Shown: positions 51,055 through 58,905 of the stretch, piece by piece | Numbering within the stretch: position 1 is the stretch's first letter | Layout: every line of letters begins with the position of its first letter | DNA from: CAWBJP01 sp963789165 | Lineage (GTDB): Bacteria > Actinomycetota > Acidimicrobiia > IMCC26256 > BP-133 | Direction: 5' to 3' | Length of the DNA stretch: 64,000 bases | NCBI GenBank assembly: GCA_963789165.1 | Contig: CAWBJP010000012.1 | Coordinates: 384,420 to 448,419 of the forward strand | The notes under the pieces: model-generated | What the model was told of the DNA's origin: nothing | Databases searched by the model: none | What the model saw: the letters and a program-made list of their open reading frames with translations, nothing else | Translations under genes and position numbers: made by a program

Positions 51055-51228
51055 ATGGAGCGTCCGCCCGCCGATCCCGTCAAGCTGCTCGCCCTGTGGA
51101 TGGAGTGGGAGCGGGGTGAGACCCCGCCGGGTCAGGTGATGGCCAACCTCAAGACCGCGGGCCTGCACGAGCTGTTGGAGGAGCTGGCCGCCCAGGTGGA
51201 GGCGGCCACGACGTCCGACGGCGGCTGA
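51055..51228 (+). CDS. Small conserved-looking protein of unknown function
   Basis: A 57-residue open frame from ATG 51055, starting MERPPADPVKLLALWMEWER, with a probable two-helix fold (LKTAGLHELLEELAAQVEAA). Composition and codon use match real genes, and it fills the space between the groL terminator and the Nudix gene, whose start follows five bases after its stop. I do not recognise a function. Confidence 0.65.
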   Translation: MERPPADPVKLLALWMEWERGETPPGQVMANLKTAGLHELLEELAAQVEAATTSDGG

Positions 51229-51233
51229 ACCCG

Positions 51234-51941
51234 GTGACGGACCCCGCCGGCGGGCCGCAGATCCCCCGCCCGCCGCTGGTGCGGCTGGGAGCCCCGGCTC
51301 CCTGGCTACGGCTGGCTCCTGCCGATCGGGTCCTCGGTCTTGCCGATATCCGTCGGGTCTGCGCCACCCTCCCTGTCCCCCGTCGGCCCCGCCTGGCCGT
51401 ACCCGGGATGCGCCAGGCCGCCGTCCTGGTGCCCCTCTTCGAGGAGGACGGCGCGGCCCGGGTGGTCCTCACCAAGCGGCCCGACACGATGCCCTCCCAC
51501 CGGGGCGACGTCGCCTTCCCCGGCGGGAAGGTGCACCCCGAGGTGGACCGAAGCCTGCTGGAGGCCGCCCTGCGCGAAGCGCACGAGGAGGTGGGTCTGC
51601 CGCCCGAGGCGGTTGAGGTCGTCGCCCAGCTCGACACCCTCTCCACCGTGACCACCCGTTTCGTCATTTCCCCCTTCGTGGGCCTGCTCGCCGCCCGACC
51701 TGAACTGGTGGCCGACCACCGGGAAGTGGTGCGGGTCTTCGACGTCGCTCTGGCCGATCTTCTGGCCGACGGGGTGCACCGGGAGGAGTTGTGGGGCCCT
51801 GGCCCCATGGCCCGGGCCGTCCACTTCTTCGAGCTGGAACCCGGCTTCGGGGGTGACCCCCACGACGCCCCCGAATGCATCTGGGGCGCCACCGCCCGCA
51901 TCCTGGCCGAGTTCCTGACCGTGCTAACCGCCAGCCGGTGA
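51234..51941 (+). CDS. Nudix hydrolase, CoA-pyrophosphatase type
   Basis: A 235-residue Nudix protein. VVLTKRPDTMPSHRGDVAFPGG followed by LREAHEEVGL forms the Nudix box together with the UPF0035-like stretch typical of CoA pyrophosphatases (NudL-like), which cleave CoA to phosphopantetheine and 3',5'-ADP. Catalytic glutamates are in REAHEEVG. It starts with GTG at 51234, right after the small gene. Substrate assignment is by family only. Confidence 0.8.
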   Translation: MTDPAGGPQIPRPPLVRLGAPAPWLRLAPADRVLGLADIRRVCATLPVPRRPRLAVPGMRQAAVLVPLFEEDGAARVVLTKRPDTMPSHRGDVAFPGGKVHPEVDRSLLEAALREAHEEVGLPPEAVEVVAQLDTLSTVTTRFVISPFVGLLAARPELVADHREVVRVFDVALADLLADGVHREELWGPGPMARAVHFFELEPGFGGDPHDAPECIWGATARILAEFLTVLTASR

Positions 51942-51980
51942 GAGGTCGCAGCTATCCTGCGCAGCACAAGGGCGTTGGGC

Positions 51981-52004
51981 TCCGGGGCACGGTGTGTCCC
52001 CGGA
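51981..52004 (+). repeat. GC-rich palindromic element upstream of guaB3
   Basis: TCCGGGG and CCCCGGA flank a 10-base centre (CACGGTGTGT). It carries the TGTCCCCGGA end of the dispersed family. It lies 18 bases before the guaB3 start, so it could also influence its translation. Confidence 0.5.
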
Positions 52005-52021
52005 TGGGGGAGGAGTAGGGC

Positions 52022-53182
52022 ATGGAAGTAGAGATCGGCATCGGCAAGTCGGGGCGACGCGCCTACGGGCTGGACGACATCGCCATCGTCCCCAGCCGGC
52101 GGACACGGGATCCCGAGGACGTCGACATCTCCTGGGAGCTGGACGCGTTCCGCTTCGAGCTGCCGCTCATGGCCTCGGCCATGGATGGCGCAGTGTCCCC
52201 CGCCACCGCGGCGGAGATCGGGCGCCTCGGGGGCCTGCCCGTGCTCAACCTCGAGGGGTTGTGGACCCGTTACGAGAACCCCGAAGCTCTCTTCGAGGAG
52301 ATCTCCGACCTCCCGCCGGAGAAGGCGACCCTGCGGATGCAGCAGATCTACGCCGAGCCCATCAAGGACGAGCTGATCGGCACCCGCATCCGGGAGCTGA
52401 AGGCGACGGGCATCGTGACGTCCGCCTCGCTCACCCCGCAGCGGACCGAGCGCTATGCCGCCGCCGTCCTCGAAGCCGAACTCGACGTCCTCGTCATCCA
52501 GGGGACGGTGGTCTCGGCTGAGCACGTGTCCAAGACGGTCACGCCCCTCAACCTGAAGAAATTCATCCGGGAGTTCGACATCCCCGTGATCGTCGGAGGA
52601 TGCGCCTCCTACTCCACCGCCCTCCACCTCATGCGGACGGGCGCCGTTGGAGTCCTGGTCGGGGTGGGCCCCGGGCAGGCCTGCACCAGTCGAGGCGTGC
52701 TTGGCATCGGCGTGCCCCAGGCCACCGCCATCGCCGACGCCGCTGGCGCCCGCATGCGCCACCTGGACGAGACCGGTGTCTACGTCCATGTCATCGCCGA
52801 CGGTGGGATGCGCACCGGGGGAGACATCGCCAAGGCCATCGCCTGCGGAGCAGACGCGGTGATGGTCGGTTCACCCCTGGCCTCGGCCTACGAGGCGCCG
52901 GGGCGGGGCTACCACTGGGGGATGGCCACCTTCCACCCCAGCCTGCCCCGGGGAGCCCGGGTCGAGGTGGGCCAGAAGGGCACCATGGCCGAGATTCTGG
53001 TGGGCCCGGCGCATGAGAACGACGGGACCCTCAACCTGTTCGGCGCCCTGCGCACCTCCATGGCCACCTGCGGCTACGAGACCGTCAAGGAGTTCCAGAA
53101 GGCCGAGGTGATGGTGGCCCCCGCCCTCAAGACCGAAGGCAAGTCGCTTCAACGCAGCCAGGGTATCGGCATGGGGCGTTAG
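52022..53182 (+). CDS. guaB3: IMP dehydrogenase-related protein GuaB3
   Basis: A 386-residue TIM barrel of the IMPDH/GMP reductase superfamily, without the CBS pair that interrupts classical GuaB. GIGKSGRRAYGLDDIAIVPS, LPLMASAMDGAVSPATA, the catalytic-cysteine loop GPGQACTSRGVLGIGVPQAT, and VIADGGMRTGGDIAKAIACG are present. GuaB3 is the actinobacterial third paralogue next to guaA; whether it is a working IMPDH varies by organism. It has a GGAGGAG binding site and is followed by a 24-bp tandem repeat in which its stop lies. Confidence 0.9.
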   Translation: MEVEIGIGKSGRRAYGLDDIAIVPSRRTRDPEDVDISWELDAFRFELPLMASAMDGAVSPATAAEIGRLGGLPVLNLEGLWTRYENPEALFEEISDLPPEKATLRMQQIYAEPIKDELIGTRIRELKATGIVTSASLTPQRTERYAAAVLEAELDVLVIQGTVVSAEHVSKTVTPLNLKKFIREFDIPVIVGGCASYSTALHLMRTGAVGVLVGVGPGQACTSRGVLGIGVPQATAIADAAGARMRHLDETGVYVHVIADGGMRTGGDIAKAIACGADAVMVGSPLASAYEAPGRGYHWGMATFHPSLPRGARVEVGQKGTMAEILVGPAHENDGTLNLFGALRTSMATCGYETVKEFQKAEVMVAPALKTEGKSLQRSQGIGMGR

Positions 53183-53237
53183 CCCCGTGACATCGCAGCG
53201 CGTTAGCCCCGTGACATCGCAGCGCGTGAGCCCCGTG
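53178..53237 (+). repeat. 24-bp tandem repeat at the guaB3-guaA junction
   Basis: GTTAGCCCCGTGACATCGCA + GCGC occurs twice (53178-53201, 53202-53225) followed by a partial third copy. The first copy holds the guaB3 stop codon. Each copy supplies an in-frame GTG, so guaA has four possible GTG starts (53187, 53211, 53226, 53235). Confidence 0.85.
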
Positions 53238-54782
53238 CAGCCGCACGACACGGTCCTGGTCGTCGACTTCGGGGCCCAGTATGCCCAGCTGATCGCCCGC
53301 CGGGTGCGGGAGGCCAACGTCTATTCCGAGATCGTCCCCCGGGACATGCCGGTGGCGGAGATGCTGGCCCGGAGGCCCCACGGGATCATCCTCTCCGGCG
53401 GTCCCGCCTCGGTACACGTCGAAGGGGCGCCGTCGATCGACCCGGCCATCTACGACGCCGGCCCGCCCGTGCTCGGCATCTGCTACGGCAGCCAGCTCAT
53501 CGCCTCCCAGCTCGGCGGCGAGGTGCGCCGCACCGGCACGGGCGAGTACGGCCGGACGCCGCTCACCGTCGTGCGCCCCTCGGTGCTCTTCGAGAGCCTC
53601 CCCACCGAACAAGAGGTGTGGATGAGCCACGGCGACTCGATCGTGGCCGCCCCTCCCGGGTTCCGAGTGACGGCGACGACCCCTGGTGCCCCGGTCGCCG
53701 CCCTCGACGATCCCGACCGCGGCATCTATGGCGTCCAGTTCCATCCCGAGGTCATCCACACCGCCCGGGGCATGGAGATGCTCAAGCACTTCCTCTACGA
53801 CGTGTGTGAGGCGCGGCCCAACTGGACCCGGGTGTCGATCATCGAGCAGGCCACCGATGCGATCCGGGCCCAGGTGGGGAGCGACCCGGTCATTTGCGGC
53901 CTGTCGGGAGGAGTCGACTCCGCCGTGGCCGCCGCTCTGGTTCACAAAGCGGTGGGGAAGCAGCTGACCTGCGTGTTCGTTGACACCGGCCTGCTGCGGG
54001 AGGGCGAGGCGGACCAGGTGGAGGAGACGTTCCGGCGCCAGTTCAACGTCGACCTGGTGCACGTGAAGGCGGCCGACCGGTTCCTCTCCGGGCTCGACGG
54101 GGTGACCGATCCCGAGGCCAAGCGCCGGGCCATCGGAGAGACCTTCATCCGGGTGTTCGAGGAGGCGGCCAAAGACCTGGCCGGCGACGGGCAGAGCTCG
54201 AAGTTCCTGGTCCAGGGCACCCTGTATCCGGACGTGATCGAGTCGGGAACGCGGGACGCGGCCAAGATCAAGAGCCACCACAACGTGGGGGGGCTCCCCG
54301 AGGACATGGACTTTGAGCTGGTCGAGCCCCTCCGCCTCCTGTTCAAGGACGAGGTGCGGGCGGTGGGAGAGGAGCTGGGCCTGCCCGAGGACATCGTGTG
54401 GCGTCAGCCCTTCCCCGGCCCCGGGCTGGCCGTACGCATCATCGGTGAGGTGACCGCTGAGCGCCTGGAGGTACTGCGCCGGGCCGATGCAGTCGTCGTC
54501 GACGAGGTGAAGCGGGCCGGCCTGTACCGGAAGCTGTGGCAGAGCTTCGCGGTTCTGCCCGCCGTCCGTTCGGTGGGGGTGATGGGCGACGAGCGCACCT
54601 ACGCGTATCCGATCGTGGTGCGGGCGGTGACCTCCGACGACGCCATGACCGCCGACTGGGCTCGGCTGCCCCACGACCTCCTGGAGCGGATCTCCTCCCG
54701 CCTCATCAACGAGGTTCCCGGCGTCAACCGGGTGGCCTACGACATCACTTCCAAGCCCCCCGGCACCATCGAGTGGGAGTGA
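53187..54782 (+). CDS. guaA: GMP synthase (glutamine-hydrolysing)
   Basis: GuaA, up to 531 residues, makes GMP from XMP with glutamine as nitrogen donor. The class I amidotransferase triad is in LGICYGSQLIASQL (Cys) and YGVQFHPEVIHT (His, Glu); the PP-loop ATPase motif is CGLSGGVDSAVAAALV; the C-terminal dimerisation part ends PPGTIEWE. The N-terminus is uncertain because of the tandem repeat: translation from 53187 gives a duplicated TSQRVSPV segment, while GTG 53235 gives the usual short lead before DTVLVVDFGAQYAQL. It is paired with guaB3. Confidence 0.95.
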   Translation: MTSQRVSPVTSQRVSPVQPHDTVLVVDFGAQYAQLIARRVREANVYSEIVPRDMPVAEMLARRPHGIILSGGPASVHVEGAPSIDPAIYDAGPPVLGICYGSQLIASQLGGEVRRTGTGEYGRTPLTVVRPSVLFESLPTEQEVWMSHGDSIVAAPPGFRVTATTPGAPVAALDDPDRGIYGVQFHPEVIHTARGMEMLKHFLYDVCEARPNWTRVSIIEQATDAIRAQVGSDPVICGLSGGVDSAVAAALVHKAVGKQLTCVFVDTGLLREGEADQVEETFRRQFNVDLVHVKAADRFLSGLDGVTDPEAKRRAIGETFIRVFEEAAKDLAGDGQSSKFLVQGTLYPDVIESGTRDAAKIKSHHNVGGLPEDMDFELVEPLRLLFKDEVRAVGEELGLPEDIVWRQPFPGPGLAVRIIGEVTAERLEVLRRADAVVVDEVKRAGLYRKLWQSFAVLPAVRSVGVMGDERTYAYPIVVRAVTSDDAMTADWARLPHDLLERISSRLINEVPGVNRVAYDITSKPPGTIEWE

Positions 54783-54838
54783 CGTAGCGTCAGAAGTGAC
54801 CTGCCCTGCTCCTCGCTTGGGCGTGGCAACCTTGGGGT

Positions 54839-57800
54839 GTGGCGGCGAGGGATCGGCCCCCCGGGGTAGTTGCCCTGCTCTTCACCGACGTCGTCGGCTC
54901 GTCTGAGCTGCTCGACCGCTTCGGTGACGACCGGGCCGACGAGTTGCGGCGTGCCCATTTCGCCCTCCTCCGTGAGGCGGTCGCCACCACCAGCGGACGC
55001 GAGGTCAAGACCCTGGGCGACGGGCTGATGGTGGTCTTCACCAGCCCCCTGGACGCCCTCCGGTGTGCTGTGGCCATGCAGATGGCGGTCGCCGGCCGGA
55101 ACCGGCTCGAAGGACAGGACCTGAACATCCGCGTGGGCATCCACGCCGGTGAGCCGGTGACCGACGAGGAGGACTTCCACGGCACCGCCGTCGTGGTGGC
55201 CAAGCGGCTGTGCGACCAGGCCGTCGGGGGCCAGATCATGACCAGCCAGTTGGTGGTCGACCTCGTCGGATCCCGAGGCGGCTTCCGATTCCGACCCCTG
55301 GGTCGGAAGAGGCTCAAGGGCCTGGCCCAGCCCCTGGCCGCCGTCGCCGTGGAGTGGCAACCGGACCAGGTCACGTCCGAACCGACCTCGAGTCGGACGC
55401 GCCCGAAAGCGAAGCCGGTCCGAACCAGGGGGCCGGGGTTCGTGGGTCGGGACGGCGAGCTCGACCTCCTCCGGGCCGAGCTGGCTCAGGCCCGGGCGGG
55501 AGAGCTCCGTTGTGTTCTCCTCGTGGGTGAACCCGGCGTGGGCAAGACGCGGCTCTCGGCCGAGCTGCTGACCCGGGCCCACTCCCAGGCAATGACGCTC
55601 TCGGCGCGGGCATACCCCATGGGCGCCACCGCCTCGTTCGGCCTTTGGGCCGAAGCCCTCGAGGGACATCTCCGCGGCCTCACGCCGGCGGAGGTGGTGG
55701 CCGTCTGCGGTGGGTTTCTCGACGACCTGGCCGGCCTCCTCCACAGTGTCGCTGCCGCTCGGGGAGCCGTCCCCGAGGAGCAGCCGCCTCGCCTGCGCCT
55801 CCTCGAGGCGTTGGCCGTCGTCCTGACGAATCTGGCCCGGCAGGAAACCGTCGTCATCCATCTCGATGACGTCCACCTCGCCGACTCCTCGTCATGGGAG
55901 GCGCTCCATTATCTGGCGCTGAATCTGCAGGGGATTCCCCTGCTCGTGGTGGCCGCGGCCCGGCCCCGGGAACTGGCCGACCACCCTGTCGCTCCCCAGG
56001 TGCTGTTCGGCTTGGAGCAGGAGGGGCTCCTTCGCCGCTTGTCCCTGGGCCGGCTCGCTACAGAAGCGGTAGGTGAGCTGGCCGCGGCGGTGGTCGGGAC
56101 ACCAGCTCCGCTGGCGTTGGTCCAGTGGTTGGACGAGAGGTCCCGAGGGAACGCGCTCTTCGCCCTCGGCCTGCTCCAGGCCCTGGTCGACGAGGGAGCC
56201 GACCTCTCCGCCCCCACGCTGCAACGCCTCCCGGAGGCGCTGGCCGATCGGGTGGGAGCCCGGCTGAAACTGCTCGAGGAGCCTGCCCTGGCCACGCTCG
56301 AGCTGCTGGCCGTTCTCGGGCGCCGGGTCGGGATCGCCGAACTGGTGGGGATGACCAGCCGGCCCCGTGACCGGTTGGACGAGATCCTTTCGGACCTCCT
56401 CCGGGCGGGGCTGGTGCTCGAGGAGGAGCGGGGCCGGGAGCTCACCTATGAGATCGCCCACCCGCTGATCCAGGAGGCCATCTACCAGCGAATCGGTGGC
56501 GGCCGGCGACGGGCGCTGCACCGCCTGGTGGGGCGCGCCCTCCTGGCCTCCGGCCGGCCCGGTGACGCCGCACCGCACTTCTCCCGATCGGCCGACTTCG
56601 GCGATCCCGAAGCCATCGAGGCGCTGTGTGACGCTCTCCGTCAGGCGGAACAGCGGGAGACCGACCGGGAGGCGCTGGAGATCCTGGCCGCGATCGTCGA
56701 CCTGGTCCCGTCGCGGGACCCCGCGTGGACCGATGTCGCCGGGGCGATGTCCTGGCACGCCGATTGGGTTGTCGACCATCGCTTCGACAACGCCGACCAG
56801 GGCGTCCGCGCCATGCAGGAGATCAGCGCCGTGCTCGCAATGTCCGGCGACGTCAAAGGCCGGGCCGCCGCCAATCTGCGCCTGGCGAGTTTCCTGGCCT
56901 GGGGCACGAGTCAGCTGGCCGAGGCGGAGCGGGTATGCCGGCTGGCCCTCGATCTCTTCGAGCAGGCGGGTGACGTCCACCGCCAGCTCCTGGCTCGCAA
57001 CGAGCTGGGCTGGATCAAGGGCCTCGGGGGCGACCCGGAGGCCATGGCGGCGGAGGGCCACCAGGTCATCGAAGTCGCTCGCCGGCACGACGAACGGTTT
57101 GCTCTCATGCAGGGCTTCACGACCCTGGGCAATGCCGCCCTGTTCCGCGGCCATTTCGAGGCCGCAGAAGCGGCCCTGGGCGCCAGCCTGGCCATCGCCG
57201 CCGAAGATGGGAAGCTCTATGAGCAGACCCGCGTGCTCGCCGTCCTGGCCATGTCCCGGGCCTACGAGGGCCGCATGTCCGGGGCTCTGGCGGCGGTCAA
57301 CCAGGCAAAGTCGGTCAATCCCGCCGTGCCCCCAACGTGGGAGCCACTCGCCCTGTGGATGAGAGGTGATGTCCGGCAGGCGGTCGCCGCCATCCATGAG
57401 GCCATGGCGTGGAAGCCGATCGGCACGAGCAGGCGGCGCAGCGTCCTGCTGGTGTTCGGGGCCCTGTGTCTGGCGGAGATGGGTGAGATGGCGGAGGCGC
57501 AGCGGTACCGGGCGGCCGCCCGCGCCGTCTATGACGGTCCCTTCATGTACTTCGGTGCCTACTCCGAGTACTGCGATGCCATGTTCGCCTGGTGGGAAGG
57601 CCAACGCCGGGAACCCCTCGTCGCCCTCCGAGCGGTCAGCACCTGGATGCTCGAACACGGGATCCTGCCCGTCGCCTCCCCCGTGCTGATCGATCTGGCC
57701 GAACTGGCGGCCGAGGCCGGAGAAATCGATGTGGCGGATCGAGCGGCGGCCGATCTGGACGCGGTTGCCGGGCGAGTGGACCGGGATCTCCACCGCGCAC

Positions 57801-58294
57801 TCTCGGCCTTGGCCGGAGCCATGGCCGACGCCGGGCGCGGGGCGGAGGTGGAGGCTGTCGCCGGGAGCCGCCGGGCGCTCGAGCTCCTCTCCGGACTTGA
57901 CTACCCGGGATACCGGGGACGGGCCCTCTTCGTGCTCGGCCAGTCGCTCCCTACCTCGGATCGGGCTGGCGCCATCGAGGCGTTCGAAGGTGCGGCCGGC
58001 ACGTTCGACGCTTCCGGGGCGATACGGCGCAGGGACCGGGCGTTGGAGGCCCTCAAGAGCCTGCGCGGGCGGGGACAGCGGGCGGCGGGGGCCGTCCTGG
58101 GTCCGCGCTCGCTCACACCACGGGAGCGAGAGGTGGCGGGCCTGGCTTGTCGGGGACTCAGCGCCCGGGAGATCGCCGAGCGGCTCTACATCGGGGAGCG
58201 CACGGTGGAGGGCCACCTGGCCAACGTCTACGCCAAGTTGGGCATCCGGTCCAAGACGGATCTGGTGCGGCGGGCGTCTGAGTTCCCCATCTGA
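54839..58294 (+). CDS. Adenylate-cyclase-like / STAND ATPase / LuxR-type regulator
   Basis: A 1151-residue multidomain regulator. Residues ~10-173 form a class III nucleotide cyclase domain with metal aspartates D17 (FTDVVGSS) and D61 (LGDGLMVVF) and Lys57; the Asn expected four residues before Arg123 is Val119 (GTAVVVAKRL), so activity is doubtful. Residues ~202-240 start an AAA/STAND ATPase (GRDGELDLL, P-loop LLVGEPGVGKT), with a Walker-B-like VVIHLDDVHLAD. A long helical-repeat region follows, and residues ~1090-1151 are a LuxR-type HTH (LTPREREVAGLACRGLSAREIAERL). I infer a signal-integrating transcription factor. It starts with GTG at 54839. The next three genes are likely targets. Confidence 0.85.
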   Translation: MAARDRPPGVVALLFTDVVGSSELLDRFGDDRADELRRAHFALLREAVATTSGREVKTLGDGLMVVFTSPLDALRCAVAMQMAVAGRNRLEGQDLNIRVGIHAGEPVTDEEDFHGTAVVVAKRLCDQAVGGQIMTSQLVVDLVGSRGGFRFRPLGRKRLKGLAQPLAAVAVEWQPDQVTSEPTSSRTRPKAKPVRTRGPGFVGRDGELDLLRAELAQARAGELRCVLLVGEPGVGKTRLSAELLTRAHSQAMTLSARAYPMGATASFGLWAEALEGHLRGLTPAEVVAVCGGFLDDLAGLLHSVAAARGAVPEEQPPRLRLLEALAVVLTNLARQETVVIHLDDVHLADSSSWEALHYLALNLQGIPLLVVAAARPRELADHPVAPQVLFGLEQEGLLRRLSLGRLATEAVGELAAAVVGTPAPLALVQWLDERSRGNALFALGLLQALVDEGADLSAPTLQRLPEALADRVGARLKLLEEPALATLELLAVLGRRVGIAELVGMTSRPRDRLDEILSDLLRAGLVLEEERGRELTYEIAHPLIQEAIYQRIGGGRRRALHRLVGRALLASGRPGDAAPHFSRSADFGDPEAIEALCDALRQAEQRETDREALEILAAIVDLVPSRDPAWTDVAGAMSWHADWVVDHRFDNADQGVRAMQEISAVLAMSGDVKGRAAANLRLASFLAWGTSQLAEAERVCRLALDLFEQAGDVHRQLLARNELGWIKGLGGDPEAMAAEGHQVIEVARRHDERFALMQGFTTLGNAALFRGHFEAAEAALGASLAIAAEDGKLYEQTRVLAVLAMSRAYEGRMSGALAAVNQAKSVNPAVPPTWEPLALWMRGDVRQAVAAIHEAMAWKPIGTSRRRSVLLVFGALCLAEMGEMAEAQRYRAAARAVYDGPFMYFGAYSEYCDAMFAWWEGQRREPLVALRAVSTWMLEHGILPVASPVLIDLAELAAEAGEIDVADRAAADLDAVAGRVDRDLHRALSALAGAMADAGRGAEVEAVAGSRRALELLSGLDYPGYRGRALFVLGQSLPTSDRAGAIEAFEGAAGTFDASGAIRRRDRALEALKSLRGRGQRAAGAVLGPRSLTPREREVAGLACRGLSAREIAERLYIGERTVEGHLANVYAKLGIRSKTDLVRRASEFPI

Positions 58295-58313
58295 CCCATC
58301 TGTTCGACTACCA

Positions 58314-58337
58314 GGAACACGTACTGGAACACGTACC
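58314..58337 (+). promoter_or_regulatory. Two 12-bp direct repeats upstream of the DUF1326 gene
   Basis: GGAACACGTACT and GGAACACGTACC lie back to back, 43 bases before the GTG of the DUF1326 gene and 19 bases after the regulator gene. The tight tandem arrangement on one face of the helix is typical of an operator. A site for the LuxR-type protein encoded just upstream is a reasonable guess. Confidence 0.45.
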
Positions 58338-58380
58338 CATCCCGGGGACAGCCCGGCGCCCCTTCGCTTACCTTCGACGG

Positions 58381-58905
58381 GTGGATCAGACACGGTGCCT
58401 CTACCGGCTGGAGGGAACGGTCATCGAGGCCGCCGGCAGCACCACCTGGTTCATCCGGGAGGGCGAAGTGGCGGGGACCGATGTCTCCGGTCTGGTGATC
58501 CTCGGAGTGCGGCCCCCTGAGTCCGGCTCCGGCGGCGCCCTCCACGTGCTGCTCCTGGACGAACGGGCCACACCCCAACAGGTCCGGGCGGTTCGCGACG
58601 CCTTCCAGGGCGGTCACGGCGGAACGTTGGCCGAACGATTCGGTCCGGGCCACGAGCGGCCCGGCTTCTACCTCGTCCCGGTCGACATCGTCATTGACGG
58701 CCAAAGGGCGAGCGTGCTGGCCCGGGACATGGTGACCATCGCCATCGGGCCCGGAGAGGACGGGAGGACAGGTGCCGCCGAGGTGTCTGTCTCGATCCCC
58801 GAACACCATCTTCGCTGGCATGCGGCGCCAGTCGTGGCCAGCCGTTCGAACTTCCGATACGAGCACACCGGAGAGGACCCGAGAACAGGGAGGCCAGGGA
58901 CATGA
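58381..58905 (+). CDS. DUF1326-like protein
   Basis: A 174-residue protein resembling DUF1326: an N-terminal WFIREGEVAGTDVSGLVIL segment, LLLDERATPQQVRAVRDAFQ, then a beta-rich half with EVSVSIPEHHLRWHA and SNFRYEHTGED. Members are small cytosolic proteins of unknown role. It starts with GTG at 58381 and overlaps the next gene by four bases, so it is translationally coupled to the flavo-oxidase. Confidence 0.65.
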   Translation: MDQTRCLYRLEGTVIEAAGSTTWFIREGEVAGTDVSGLVILGVRPPESGSGGALHVLLLDERATPQQVRAVRDAFQGGHGGTLAERFGPGHERPGFYLVPVDIVIDGQRASVLARDMVTIAIGPGEDGRTGAAEVSVSIPEHHLRWHAAPVVASRSNFRYEHTGEDPRTGRPGT

